A stretch of 64,000 bases of DNA from Akanthomyces muscarius (taxonomy: Eukaryota > Ascomycota > Sordariomycetes > Hypocreales > Cordycipitaceae), in the NCBI RefSeq assembly GCF_028009165.1, contig NW_026611616.1, forward strand, positions 1-64,000. Reading direction: 5' to 3'. The first letter of the stretch is position 1, and the number at the start of each line of letters is the position of its first letter. Below are positions 18,501 to 28,721 of the stretch, one piece after another. Both the position numbers and the translations under genes were made by a program. The notes under the pieces are model-generated. The model saw only the letters and a program-made list of their open reading frames with translations, searched no databases and was not told the DNA's origin.

Positions 18501-20105
18501 AATAGCTGACTTCTTCAGTGCCTCGTTCTCATAGTCTGCCGTCATCGAATTGTCCGTCTCGTAACGAGAGTCATCGTCCGTGGTGTCAATAATATCTTCC
18601 TCCTCCTCCTCCTCCCCTTCCCCGCTCTCACCACCTTCTTCCACTTCCACTTCTTCGTCTCCTTCTCCTTCTTCTTCTTCTTCTTCTTCTTCTTCTTCTT
18701 CTTCTTCTTCTTCTTCTTCTTCTTCTTCTTCTTCTTCTTCTTCTTCTTCTTCTTCTTCTTCTTCTTCTTCTTCTTCTTCTTCTTCTTCTTCTTCTTCTTC
18801 TTCTTCTTTATCCTCGTTATTATCGCTATGCTCTCCGCAACCGTGCTGTACATGATCGTAGACATGACGAGTTATATGGGCGCCGGAAGGATGCTGTACC
18901 CCTGTTTCACGCTCTGCCCAGTAAGTGTCCTGCCAGAGCGCATCAATCAGTTGCGTTGTAGCTTTGTCGAGTCGGAGGCCGGTTAGCTGTCGCCGTAGAG
19001 GCGCAACCATTCGGTAAAGTCGGAGGACGAACGCCAACAGCTTCCGCTGGAGCACCCTGTACCGCTGGGTCGTTGTGGCTAGCCTGACTAGGCTGAAGGG
19101 CTTGGGGGCGGCGGTGTCCGGTTTTACGCTCTTGAGCCAGCGGCGGATATTATGGCTGGTTCTTCGTGCTGTCTCGTCGCACCGTTCCATCATAGGATCG
19201 ACCAGGGCCACGATGGAGGCAATTCTAGCCTCGTCGTCCGCTGTGGTTACTAGGCCGCCCTCCCAGTCGGGCGTGCCTTGGCCGACGACGAGTGGGAGAG
19301 CGCGAAAACGCTGGTTGGCCTGCTGCTCGGGCAGGGATATGAGCTGCAGGAGGGCGGCCCGGTCGCGGCCATGGAACATGGCCTCCCAGCACGTTCTCTC
19401 CATCCACGGGCTCTCTTCGCCAAAGGTCATCCTCCGGCCACTAGCTTGTGCTGGTGTGCCGTTAGACTGGGCGGCGTCCTGGAGGGATTCAATCCGTGCC
19501 ATGACCTTGGCCTCGTGTTGCCTGACGGATAGGAGATGCTCTGCCGAGACTGCAGAGTGAAATGGGCGCACTGTGCTGCCGTTGTGGCTGATCAGCCAGT
19601 ACTGCGACCTGGGGCCACGACACCACGTCTGAAGGTAAACGTATTCGATGAGCTTGTCGATCTCCGCGAGACGAGGCCGTCCGCATGCCGCCGCAGGACA
19701 GACGGGCTTGGTGCTTGGGTTATCGCTGTCGGGGTCGGTGTCGCGGTCGCGGTTGAGGCGAGAGTAGTGGCGCTTCAGGATACCGAGGTTGATGTTCCGC
19801 TCGCCGCAGGAAGTGCAGTAGTAGCCGTCGACTACCTGCAGGTGTGGGTGCTGTGGCGATCCGTCGGGTCGGGGCTGCACATTGGCTGGGTCGGGGCTGT
19901 AGAGTTGGAGCTGGCGCAGAATGCTCGTTAGGTGCCTTCGTTGCCGTAGCGGGACCTGGTGCTTGTCCCGGAGGTGCGTCGAGGGACGAGAACCCTCCAC
20001 CGGTAAGGCCGTCTTGCAGGTATCGCGACAGCAGAGGAGGACGTTGGCGTCATAGTCCACGGTGAGAGCGAGATCGCTTAGGTATCGTAGCTGGGGATTG
20101 CTCAT
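15600..20105 (-). CDS. OrsD-like zinc-finger protein with recombinase-like core and poly-Glu tract
   Basis: About 1,501 residues from ATG at 20105; the longer frame to 20150 begins at GTG. The N-terminus has the OrsD (DUF3505) layout: a first finger with final HLRDKH, the link SPQHPHLQV, a second CTSC finger, then an LQTW...SQYW stretch. From about residue 430, a CTT microsatellite adds a run of roughly 50 glutamates. Then comes the helical region shared with the TLH N-terminus and a recombinase-like core: R near 817 (GGQAARWTEL), K near 852 (HHKAK), R near 945 (IYRQLS), H near 984 (AGHRP), Y near 994 (STYGLDGAFP). The C-terminus has CIFC...GCQECGLP, homologous to the TLH end, but no helicase. 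Function unknown; a nuclear DNA-binding role is inferred. Confidence 0.85.
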   Translation of the reverse strand: MSNPQLRYLSDLALTVDYDANVLLCCRDTCKTALPVEGSRPSTHLRDKHQVPLRQRRHLTSILRQLQLYSPDPANVQPRPDGSPQHPHLQVVDGYYCTSCGERNINLGILKRHYSRLNRDRDTDPDSDNPSTKPVCPAAACGRPRLAEIDKLIEYVYLQTWCRGPRSQYWLISHNGSTVRPFHSAVSAEHLLSVRQHEAKVMARIESLQDAAQSNGTPAQASGRRMTFGEESPWMERTCWEAMFHGRDRAALLQLISLPEQQANQRFRALPLVVGQGTPDWEGGLVTTADDEARIASIVALVDPMMERCDETARRTSHNIRRWLKSVKPDTAAPKPFSLVRLATTTQRYRVLQRKLLAFVLRLYRMVAPLRRQLTGLRLDKATTQLIDALWQDTYWAERETGVQHPSGAHITRHVYDHVQHGCGEHSDNNEDKEEEEEEEEEEEEEEEEEEEEEEEEEEEEEEEEEEEEEEEEEEEEEEGEGDEEVEVEEGGESGEGEEEEEEDIIDTTDDDSRYETDNSMTADYENEALKKSAITAAQGGWTTYRPTADNKQGPDQERLLELLFGISLALCKEKPLHDNPASLTIVFFSGILGFSDARQSFLSARSYTPYLAAQLYNQRLLFLESILPIRPYKALAISKRPHTESLQLLNSVRQRFMVMGAPSSFDELFSLMNYGRVIARTDAPPVLLFWSDDGGSVRWNDSAWLPMAQFRLVAQYYLEESGRLCDELMLGLGPAVDLAGIKDIIANTASGYSFVTEPANKLTSAYLQLAEHACTTRRTGLSKRGRWDRQAVKAYLKKEEAFRTSAGVAMQTQGGQAARWTELLSLWCQNTEYGPRGLFVYGSQLMYISRHHKAKRSTNHEFIVARFLGAELSIALFKYLVYIRPFIDLLYREVHHMPLLSSSPLLFRSHPMPDSKPWPSARFNKTLKTVTVEKWGQVVNSRIYRQLSIGVTEKHVREVYEPFNQYDDKSAAADRNIIFAWQAGHRPRQRGSTYGLDGAFPTTLQPQLLNLYQWASTRWHEFLRIPSKAGSRRGTTESHPQASLKRERHSHTAINHNSSGSDDDDAAAAIDDDIVLHNGPASKRLCRGVLPVAVAAQTEIQPQLEESHRTATVASARVAAQLFQRRRRAIPLTFPTNSVRACRSGADNTQQSDRNQMHTPQLPETAADGSRRQDTPIYVHRSDDSLRWGGSERSTTSAKGQQTVEPTLTTQQPPSADNTAQGALTSQNAPLNPPWSDTSLRWGGSERSITSDEDNKLGKSTLTTRQHPSTDYTTQEATTSALFLEKRKEEFLYWQKTERVREDAWVRHIFKEQLRHWEYSCIFCLVHNEPHHYADDEDPSVCPRATDRTSAERIINKDIKAVQTWLSEAARRGRYSGCQECGLPFQVCSRWVDIGEDSRVAIRRTTATSCQYPNLLAQVLGTAMSGAKEAVENIFSWLAGKAPKTPYHIQDVLRIGEKQREDWGGMETNNLCIGMSLLMEWFNEKDEDNAILYRAIRRQG
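18666..18808. repeat. CTT/GAA microsatellite encoding poly-glutamate
   Basis: An almost pure CTT tract of about 47 units lies in frame in the minus-strand gene. The reverse frames give poly-Ser and poly-Lys shadows, which are not genes. Length variation by whole triplets would only lengthen or shorten the acidic run. Confidence 0.97.
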
Positions 20106-20150
20106 GATTTCTCTATTTGGCGTCAACGAACTACTGCGGTCGGCCACCAC

Positions 20151-20605
20151 CGCTTTTGTTGGATCTACTGTAATAAGTTGTTAATGGATGGCCAAGTGAA
20201 TTGGATCCGATCGAAACCGTGGTATTATGGCTCTACTACTGTACTACTAGGTCTACTGTGACGATTGATGGGATGCCCCTTTCTCGTTGGGCTGTGCACG
20301 GACTTAAAGTATGTAATTTCATGAAAACACGAAAATGCGCCTAAAAGGGAAATCACTAGTGGCCGCGGGATGAACCTTGCGTTCTAGTCAGGGTTCGTCA
20401 AGGCTAGTGCGGGTGCGCACGGGTAAAATTGTTGTTTTTCAGCATTTACGCAGTACTCTGCCCACAGTAGTAGTGATAGGTTACCTGTGGACAGTTGTGT
20501 TCCGCCTTTACTGGTCTGATCCATGTATGGCGATAGGTTCGCGGTGTAGATAGCTTGCGGGCTGACCGGCAATGTCGAATCCTCCATATTCTCCGCAGAA
20601 CGCTT
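20151..20605. other. Intergenic region between the two OrsD-like genes
   Basis: About 500 bp, counting from the chosen start at 20105, separate the start of one gene from the stop of the other. No repeats or domains are seen; the promoter of the poly-Glu gene should lie here. Confidence 0.5.
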
Positions 20606-23600
20606 CTAGGGGACGGCCAGTCGCATGGCGATATCCGGAGCTACGGGATCCGCTACACGGAGGAACGCGTGCCATTGCCGTGAAACATCATGATACATGC
20701 GAAGAAGCCCAGGTTGAAGCTTGTCAGGGAATGCGCCATCCAGGCCGTACGTCGAGTGCCTTTGCATTGGCCGATGGCCGCTCTGCCACGCGAACGCAAT
20801 GTTGTCATCCCATCTAGAAGCCGTCTCGTCATAGCGGTTAAAAGTAGTGGCACCGATAACGTGTTTCTCTACAATGGCTACAGACAGCTGCCGGTAGAGC
20901 TGGGCGCCTATACCCGGTGGTACTGCAGGTAAGTCCAGAGCGAGCTGCTTGAGGTGCTTTGAGAATGTGGATGTCTTCCATGTGTAACCTGTAGCCGCTG
21001 GTGAAAATAGAAGTGCTTCCTCTTTGTCTGCATGGAGGCAAACACGGCGTAGCATAGACACCGTTGGCTGGATATAGACAAGGTACTGGTATAGAAGCTC
21101 ACCCAGCCGAGTAGGCAGGAATCTCGCTACTTGAAACTCGCTATTGGTACTGAGCCGACTTTTCACATGACGAGTGATACAGCAGGCTGACCCTCGGTGG
21201 AAAACCACACCTCGAAGCTGAGAAGATGTGTTGACGCGAAGAAGCGTCAAGAGTTCAGAAATGCGGCTGCCCTGGCCACCATATCCATGGACGGCTATCA
21301 TTAAATCTTTTAAAAGCGCATCATGCTTCTCAATGTAGCTTATGACTGCGCGCAGATCCCATCGCCTTGTGCCGTCCCCAATACGGTCTTTTCGTAATAA
21401 CCCATCTATTGGCGCGATGCAAGCTCTTTTCACAAGCTGTATGTACGCGCTCGACAACCCGTTGGCGGGGTCTGTCACGAAGGAGTAGCCGGCAGACCTT
21501 TCTGAGATTCGGTCTCGGAGTTCCCGGACCCGCGGTGGAGGAGGTTGCCAGCTGTATAGCAAGTGCTCACTCTGCTTGGCAACCCGTTCGGTCGCTGCAG
21601 CCAGGAGGTTACGAAACCCGTCCATGGTCAAATGGTGCTTCCCATCCCAGGAGATCTCCTCCCCGTCCTCGCTCCACTCAAAGAGAAACGCAGGGCCATC
21701 TGCACGGCTCAGACTTATGCCGTACGCCAAGAGGCTGAAAAACTCACCAAGAGGCGCGAGGGTGCCGTCACACATCTTCTCACGTCGCACACGGCAGAGG
21801 AGGTCGAGCTGGCCACGTCTCGGCCGCGCCGGCAGGCCAATATACTCATGGGCCACACGAGGCAGGGTACCTTCTAGAATGATGAGGCGTGCGCAATAGA
21901 TGAAGCCTGAGAGGTGCGTTGTATAGGTCGCCGGGCGTGCAAATTCAGCCCCGTTGTCGCCAGAAAGGCCACACACAGCGCTAAAGTAGACGAGCAGCGT
22001 GGAGCTTGCTTGGCCATCGTCGAACTCTTCCATGGCCATGAAAAGACAGAATCGCAGCACAACATCTAGCTGTCGATCTTGCGCAGGCTTCGTAGTAGCC
22101 TCCTCCTCCTGGCCACTCTCCGCGTCAGGATCGCTCACTGGGCTTGCGCGGCCTGACTCCATGTAGGATGAGGGCGGCGTATTCGCCTCCTCCTCATCGT
22201 CGCCGTCATCTGCACTGTCGTCTTGGAAGTCAGAGTCTTCCCTACTGCTGCCATCGCTATCGGAGTCGTGCTCAGACTCGGAGCTGGAACCGCTGAGCAA
22301 TCCATAGTTCATGTCATTGTGCTCTCCCACCCCGGCGGCTGGAGAGAAATTCATTGTATCGTTGACACATGGGTCGGAGGCAGTCCCCGGATCCATTCGG
22401 GTCCCATGGAGGCCGCGTGTGCGGCGGACGCCACCGGTGAACTCGACAGTCCCTGACCACACCGGATCTTCCCATAGCTTCTGTAAAGCCTGGCCCTGCT
22501 CAAAGGTAATGCTCCGTCTCGTTACCGCCTTGGCGGAGGCACGGGGCATGCGCCATAGTCGCAGCCACATGCAGAGACAACGCTTCAGAAGACGCCGATA
22601 CTGGCGCTCGGAGCGCTCATGCACGACGAGCTGAAACGGCGCCTTGTATGGTCGGTCGATAAACCTACCACGCAGCCATCGTCGTATGGCCGTGTCGGTA
22701 TGAGCCACTGTATCTGCGCATCGATCAAATAGTCTATCGAGCGCGTGCATGATAGTTTGGAGTCTTGCTTCATCTTGTGCCGGACTTTCCAGTTGGACAC
22801 AGCCGTACGCACCAAGATAGTACGGTCCGTCTGCCGCCGGCGTTTGATACAGTGCAATGAGAAGGCGCCGGTCCGCCTGCGCGAAGAGCGTCTCCCACTG
22901 CGTTCGGCGCATCCAGTTGCTCACGAGGAGAAGGGAAGGCTGTTCCCGCACCGTTCGAGGAGTAGATTGCGTAGACGACGGTAGAGGCGAAGATAGCGAT
23001 GTGCTGGTGAGACGATGCAGCTCAGCGTCGCAGATCGCCTCGGCCTGCCTATCCAACTCGGCGTCCTTAACAGCCAGGGCCGCCAGGTCGGTTGTGCCAG
23101 CAGTCGGGTCGGCAGACACACGCCAAGCGGCAAGGATGTCACCAGGGAGCCAGCTCTGGAAGTGGATGCCCTCCTGGAGGTGCTCTCGCAGCCACGGTTT
23201 GGACGAACGTCTCGCTGTGATCTCGCGAGGATGCTGCTTCTTCAGGTGTCGGGAGAGGAGGTCTAGGCTTGTGGAGCGAAAGCGGCAATGAGAGCATGAA
23301 GCCGCTTTCTGCACGGCCAGGTGCGGATGCTGCGGACAGCCATCTTCCCTGGGTGGCAGCTGGCGAGGGTCAGGGAGCTGCAGCGCGTTGATGAGCTTGT
23401 TCAAGCCGTGTCTTGCCTTTCTCGGGATACCATGCTTCTCCCCAAGGTGCCGAGACACACGGTCTTTGTCCGCCTTTAAGGCGAAGCCACATTCGATGCA
23501 TATAATCGCTAATTCTGGCTGATTGAAGTAGAGGCCGAGTGCAGCCATACGTTGCACGTCCTCGGGTCGCAGCGACCCGCATACCTGGGGCGCCGCCGTT

Positions 23601-23620
23601 GGGACATCAGGTCCCCCCAT
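20606..23620 (-). CDS. OrsD-like zinc-finger protein with tyrosine-recombinase-like C-terminus
   Basis: 1,004 residues from a true ATG, no interruption. Two C2H2-like fingers (C41, C44, H58, H63; C109, C112, H125, H130), joined through GCPQHPHLAV, give the OrsD (DUF3505) signature. An acidic, Ser-rich linker lies around 430-510. The second half matches the neighbouring 15.6-20.1 kb gene closely and the TLH protein more distantly. Recombinase-like residues are about R786 (GQGSRISEL), K820 (HVKS), R910 (LYRQLS), H949 (SGHRP) and Y958 (STYGLDGAFP). The usual H before the second R is replaced, so catalysis is uncertain. It lacks the C-terminal cysteine module of its neighbours. The name comes from the A. 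nidulans orsellinic-acid cluster; no such cluster is seen here. Confidence 0.85.
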   Translation of the reverse strand: MGGPDVPTAAPQVCGSLRPEDVQRMAALGLYFNQPELAIICIECGFALKADKDRVSRHLGEKHGIPRKARHGLNKLINALQLPDPRQLPPREDGCPQHPHLAVQKAASCSHCRFRSTSLDLLSRHLKKQHPREITARRSSKPWLREHLQEGIHFQSWLPGDILAAWRVSADPTAGTTDLAALAVKDAELDRQAEAICDAELHRLTSTSLSSPLPSSTQSTPRTVREQPSLLLVSNWMRRTQWETLFAQADRRLLIALYQTPAADGPYYLGAYGCVQLESPAQDEARLQTIMHALDRLFDRCADTVAHTDTAIRRWLRGRFIDRPYKAPFQLVVHERSERQYRRLLKRCLCMWLRLWRMPRASAKAVTRRSITFEQGQALQKLWEDPVWSGTVEFTGGVRRTRGLHGTRMDPGTASDPCVNDTMNFSPAAGVGEHNDMNYGLLSGSSSESEHDSDSDGSSREDSDFQDDSADDGDDEEEANTPPSSYMESGRASPVSDPDAESGQEEEATTKPAQDRQLDVVLRFCLFMAMEEFDDGQASSTLLVYFSAVCGLSGDNGAEFARPATYTTHLSGFIYCARLIILEGTLPRVAHEYIGLPARPRRGQLDLLCRVRREKMCDGTLAPLGEFFSLLAYGISLSRADGPAFLFEWSEDGEEISWDGKHHLTMDGFRNLLAAATERVAKQSEHLLYSWQPPPPRVRELRDRISERSAGYSFVTDPANGLSSAYIQLVKRACIAPIDGLLRKDRIGDGTRRWDLRAVISYIEKHDALLKDLMIAVHGYGGQGSRISELLTLLRVNTSSQLRGVVFHRGSACCITRHVKSRLSTNSEFQVARFLPTRLGELLYQYLVYIQPTVSMLRRVCLHADKEEALLFSPAATGYTWKTSTFSKHLKQLALDLPAVPPGIGAQLYRQLSVAIVEKHVIGATTFNRYDETASRWDDNIAFAWQSGHRPMQRHSTYGLDGAFPDKLQPGLLRMYHDVSRQWHAFLRVADPVAPDIAMRLAVP

Positions 23621-24738
23621 AGCGCTAGAGGGGGCCCGCTAACTTTCCTCCCTTGAACCCCGAGCGAGTAGCAGACCGAGCCTACTTGCAGGACGGAGCG
23701 GGAAGAAGCGAGCCACATGTAGAAGAAGCTTACAGACAGTAAAACAAGGGAATTTGCAAAGGAGAAGCAGTGGCCGCGTAGCATATACTATAAAGCACCT
23801 CTACGGCAATCTTAATTTCACACGCGTTTGAGTACACTCGTACGCGTGCAGGCCGACCTGGGCGCTCCGCGGCCTGCGCATCACTGTATGGTGTCGTCTG
23901 ATTGGCTGCCTACGGTTTTGGGAACGGGCCCCGTTTCGAGTGCTTTGGGACGCGTCTCGCGCACCAGGGTGGCCATTTGGGGGAAACGGGGCCCGTTCCC
24001 GAACTGATCTGGGCAGGGGTCGACGCACGTAGTTGATTGGGCGAAAAGCGGGAACGGGCCCCGTTCCGGTAGACAATACTTGAGTAGTCCATGGTTGACT
24101 TGCTTTACATCGCTCGCTGCACGCTGCGAAGGATATCCCGCCTCTACCCGGGGCCACAGTGGAAGTCAGGCCAAGTTCACACGCAAGTGCCAGAAGACTA
24201 GCAGCCTCTCCCACCTGTGTTGAGGAAGACCGCGTCTGAATCTAGTACGGTCGGCCAAATAAGGCGCAAGTGAGGACACCGAAGCAATAGCAGGCGGCGA
24301 CATTGTCGACATCACGTCCCCGTCAAACTAAACAAGAACCAGGTTACCAGGGCCGTTTGGCCAATTTTCCTTGCTCACCGCCTAGATAGCGGCGAATTTT
24401 AAATGGTCAGCTATGGGTATGCCTTGACGAAAGAGCAGATCCAGGATGCCGAGGAGGAAATCTCGCGGGAGGAATCCACATACAGATTCGCTAGACAAGT
24501 GGACAGGCCATCCATCGGGCGTCAGTTAACCAACTAAACAAAAGCCCGACCAATATCGGCCTCTCGTCGACGTAAGGGTTCGTTGGTTCCAACATCAGCT
24601 TAGTCGACTGGTCTGGGCGAGGTCACGGCGGCAGCGTCGGCCGCGTCGGCCGCGTCGGTAGTCGCGACGCCTCATGAACTTGTCACGCGGGAGTAGCGGT
24701 ACATGGAAGTAGTATTAGCAAATCGTATGTTCTTCGCT
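23621..24738. other. Intergenic region upstream of the OrsD-like gene
   Basis: Apart from the three palindromes and a GTCGGCCGC direct repeat near 24638-24659, no gene is seen. It separates the helicase/OrsD block from the LTR-split gene. Confidence 0.55.
23920..24069. promoter_or_regulatory. Three GGGAACGGGCCCCGTTCC palindromes upstream of the OrsD-like gene
   Basis: Near-palindromes lie at 23920-23937, 23981-24001 and 24049-24069, spaced about 60-68 bp, 300-450 bp upstream of the ATG at 23620. They could be sites for a dimeric regulator (the half-site GGAACGGG is symmetric) or the ends of small repeats. No binding factor can be named. Confidence 0.55.
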
Positions 24739-27700
24739 CTATAGACTTGCGTCACTATTGTCGCTTTCAGCACCGGCAGTGCTGTTCCCACTGCTGCGCT
24801 CTATGTCTTCGTCTTCGTCCGCGCTCTCGTCACCCTCGTGTAGAGCCCTATCGTCAACATATCTATACGTCTGAGGTGCTTCTGCTTGGTCTAGAAATTC
24901 GAAAAGTAGCCTATCATCACCTGACCCGTTATGCATGCTCTTGATTTCTTCTAAGAGTCTAAGTTTGGTGATAATCAGGCTCCGTTTACCTGAAGGGTCC
25001 TCAAAGAGCTGCTCAATAACGTTAACAAATTCTTGGAGACGGCATAGCTCACCACGGGCTTGGGCAGACGGCGGTTCGGTGAGCAGAGGCATGGCACCAA
25101 CGGCAGCTCGGCTGGCGTGCCGCAGAAAATTCAGGACAGGTAGTGTGGGCAGGATCACGGTCGGCGTCGCCCCCCCATGCGGCGAACCACTCTCGACCGG
25201 CACCTCCCACAGCTGAAGGTCGATCGAATCCGGATCATTGAAGTTCCAGAAGCCAGATGGTGGACTCCCTGGCAAGCTCAAGTGCCGAGGTCCGGCCACC
25301 GGCAAGAGACATGCAAAGCACCTTTGAAGATCACCAGCCAGGCGCACCACCGTATCCAATGGTTGGCGAGCTACCCAGCCTGTTGTTATGGACAGTCCGC
25401 GCACCGCGCGGAAACTTTGGACGAGCTCTGCATTTCTATAGTGAAGCGCCTGATATGCTCTTTTCCACTTCGGTGAAAGAGGGAAAGCCGTTTTTTTTAT
25501 CTAGACGTTCGCGTCTTAGTATAATGCTGAATCTACTCATGACCATCTACGTACCTCGAACGTGTCCGCTAAGTACCGGTATGGGTTGATGAGGGGAGCC
25601 CAGAATTGTATGCGAAAGAATGTTGGCAGATGGTTATAGCAGCAGCTCCGTCCGTGGCTTACGCTCATCTCTTTCGTCCGGTCTGGATTGAACATGACGG
25701 TGATGTAGCGACCAATGGTGTCCCGAAACAGGTTGCCAAATGGGACCGCGTCCGGGTGGCGCGCTGCGTTGTATAGATCGCGTAGTCGCTCGTAGAAGAC
25801 CCGGAACGCGTTCCCGGCCCATGTCACTTTGTTCGGCGTCTCGAACAGTGTGTCGAACACGTTTCTGCTCCATAGCTGCTCTTTGGGAGCCCGTTTTGCC
25901 ATCCAGTTTGGTAGGCCCGTAGGGAGGTGTGGTGTGCTGTCCGGCGTCCCTGCGAGCTGCCGAATCTCCCACGCCTCGTCCAGAATATCCAGTATAGTAT
26001 GCGGGGTGACCATGCGCCCAGTAGGAGTTTGAATGGACTCGAGAGCTGTCGCGAGCGAGTTTGGTCCATTGGGATACTTACGCCGTATTTGGCTGTTCTT
26101 TACTTGGTCGTATTCCTCCAATGCCTTACGCCAATACAGCAACAGCTTGCTCAGCATGTGGAGCCCGTATTCTCTTGCCACCTCCTGCGCTGCAATGTGA
26201 ACCGCCGTTTTTTCGTCCGTTATGGCTATGTGTAAGCTGGCTCGGTCGTGTTCGCGTAGATGTGCTGCTTTGAGCATTAGGTCTTCGATGATGTACGCAG
26301 CCGACACGTTACTACACGCAAAAGCCCGGACACTAGACTGGGCTGCCCATTCCGGGTGCAGAGGATTGCGAGGTATGTACAATTGCAGCAGCTTCGGAAT
26401 GGACAGGTGACCGTGCATCCAATCGAGCTGGTCTAGTCTGAGCCAGAGAAAGCCTAAGTCGCAGACCGTTTCGCGTAGGCCGAGTCCACGTCGTGTGTAC
26501 TGGACACGCCGTCCATCTTTGATCTGCTTCAATCGCCATTGGTTCTCCCATATCCATTTGTCGGCGAAGTAGTCCCTATCGCTATTTAAGGACGACACGA
26601 GCAGTCGCAGAAAAAGCTCGGCGGTATAGAAGCACACGAGTGACCGTGAGCTCCGCTTGGCATGGGAGGATGCCTCGTCTTTCTCGCCGCTTTTAGCGAA
26701 AATATAGTCGAGTGGTTTGACAAACCGGCGCGCCATGGTGCAGACAAAGTCATTCACGTCTGCTGTTGGCAACACCCAAAAAGGCTTATGCTCAAGATCT
26801 CCCACGGACGTACAAGAGGCACCACCTACAGTTTGGTGGTCTAAAGTCCCGTCCTGCTCCCCTCGGTTAAACTTACCACCATGAAGCATCGTGAGAATGG
26901 CGTCAAGCCGAAACATGATCTCTTTGCGGACGGCGTACCCGTTCGTGGGCGCGTCGTGGTCTGCTACAGCATCAAGATGGCGTTTATTGGCTTCCCACGC
27001 CCCCACCAGCTTCCGCCTCTGTGGCGCCCCGGTAATGGCGCTGGCACGGTCATGGCCCGCAGTGAAAACATCTTTCATCATGGTGTCTGTCAGTGCCAGG
27101 GCTGCAAGCGAAGGCGCGGCAAACGGCCGGTAATCACTGGCAATGACAGAGAATCGTTCTTTATCACAGTTGTACGCCTTCGCATGGACGACACCTAGTT
27201 TTGGACAGCTGGGGTGGCCAGGGTCGGTTGGTTGGGGCACACGCGCCGCCACACTTCGCACTTTGGCGTCGTAGGTAGCCGCATCACGAAGGTGGTACGT
27301 GCGAAAGTACTCGGACTGGAGCCCCATATCTAGCGAAATGTCTCGAAGATCAGCGTGAAATTTCTCTAGACATCGTTTCTTCCACAAAAGTGTGACGGGG
27401 ACTTCGTCCCGACCCTCTGTGGTGGACGCCGTGGCCAGATCGCGGAGCCCGATATCCAACCAGCAGGACCGGAAGTCGAGGAACATCGGGTTGAGTGCGC
27501 GCATCAAATTGCTCACAAAAAGGTCCAAGGACTGACCAAGAGTCGGCTGCGCAAAGCTGTTCTTAGTGTCATGGACCTGGAATAACAGTTTGGGGTTCTG
27601 GAAGTAGGCGAATGCAGATGCGCCGTTTATGACGGAAATCCTGATTTGAGCGCATCTTGCCTGGAAGGCCTGCCAAAATTCGCCAAGGTACTGCCCTGGA

Positions 27701-28301
27701 ACGGTGTAGCGTAAGTGGGCGGCACGAGAGCTGTCGTCTGCCGACCAGCGGTCCGTCGCTGGTTTCTCCTGATAGGATTTGCACTTGGCATTGGCGATGG
27801 CAAATGTGGAAGGCATTTCTTGTCGAAACAAAGCCGGTAGCGTGGACTGGACGGCTGGCAAGATAGCACCGTTCACCAGTTCCTCCTGGCGCGCGAGCGA
27901 CAGGGTGTAGGGAGACTTGGCGGCACGTTGCTGTCGTGCTCGCTGTGGCTTTACCGGCTTGCCATCGTTGGTGTTGGGGAAAAAGACAAACACGTCCATA
28001 GGAATGCCGCCGGCGACGAACGAACCGAGCAGCGTGTGTCGTGTGTGGCCCAGGTCGACGCCATGCGGCGCGATGATCTGATTCCCCGCGATGGACCGCG
28101 TATAGGGCGGGTTGAAGGAGAGCCGGAATGAGTTGTTGTCAGGCCGGATGGCGGCGAGGCTTGTGGGGCCGAGCCAAATACTGTCCACATCCCATGCTCT
28201 CGTGATGCGCACGTCGTGTATGCGGATGTCGCACTCCGACTTGGACAGCGACAGCGATGCTGGTGGTTGGGCAAGAAGTGACTGCCATTGTCGACCCTCG
28301 G
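24739..28301 (-). pseudogene. Large unrecognised gene, 3' part (after the LTR insertion), two exons
   Basis: The frame is open from the LTR edge (28301) to a consensus donor, GAG followed by GTACGT at 25554. A 105-nt intron (25554-25450) ending CAG restores the frame at 25449, and the second exon ends at TAG 24739-24741. The open frame has no ATG until well inside it; the start at 28212 is GTG. Removing the solo LTR and one target copy joins this piece in frame to the one starting at 30182, giving a predicted ancestral protein of about 1,637 residues. The C-terminus is acidic and Ser-rich. No domain is recognised; the long helical central region has no motif I can name. The gene is probably inactive in this strain unless the LTR is spliced out. 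Confidence 0.75.
25450..25554 (-). other. Predicted intron (105 nt)
   Basis: GTACGT donor at 25554 and CAG acceptor at 25450. Phase 0 on both sides, joining the codon for Glu to the reading frame ALHYRN. Alternative acceptors (TAG at about 25436) do not keep the frame. Confidence 0.7.
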
Positions 28302-28721
28302 TGTTACGAACCAGAATGCACGCAAGGCAGACCGGGGAAGCGGCCCAAGGAGCGACCAGACGGGCGCCTGCAGGTCGCCCGATTAGGATGCTAAGTCACG
28401 TGACTGGATCACCGTGGATCACGGTGAGCCAGCAGCGATCCAAGGTAGCATCTTCATCGGATGGATCACTCAGGATCACTGGTGATCCAAGTGATCCAAG
28501 GAATACAATAGAGAGATAGACGGGTACTTAAGGAGGAGGTATTCCAGTAGCTAGGTAGTCTAGATCTCTATTGATCAATCTAAGCAATAGTTTCACTATT
28601 GAGAGTTCTACTCTTAACGAACGCCTACGATACTGCTCAACGTGCTACCCTGTAGCTTCAAGCCTGACTTACTCTCTAAGAAACAGACCTACTGTGACTT
28701 AGTAAATAAGCCATCGTTACA
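28302..28721. mobile_element. Solo LTR, 420 bp, inserted in a coding exon
   Basis: It begins TGTTACGAACC and ends ATCGTTACA, so it has the TG...CA ends and short imperfect terminal inverted repeat of an LTR. It is flanked by the 5-bp duplication CTCGG at 28297-28301 and 28722-28726. The inside is non-coding with repeated GGATCA motifs around 28405-28500. No internal retrotransposon region remains, so it arose by LTR-LTR recombination. Confidence 0.9.

Noticed and set aside
18542..18865. Poly-Lys and poly-Ser ORFs over the CTT tract
   Set aside because: Alternative frames of the microsatellite inside the OrsD-like gene; no domain outside the run.
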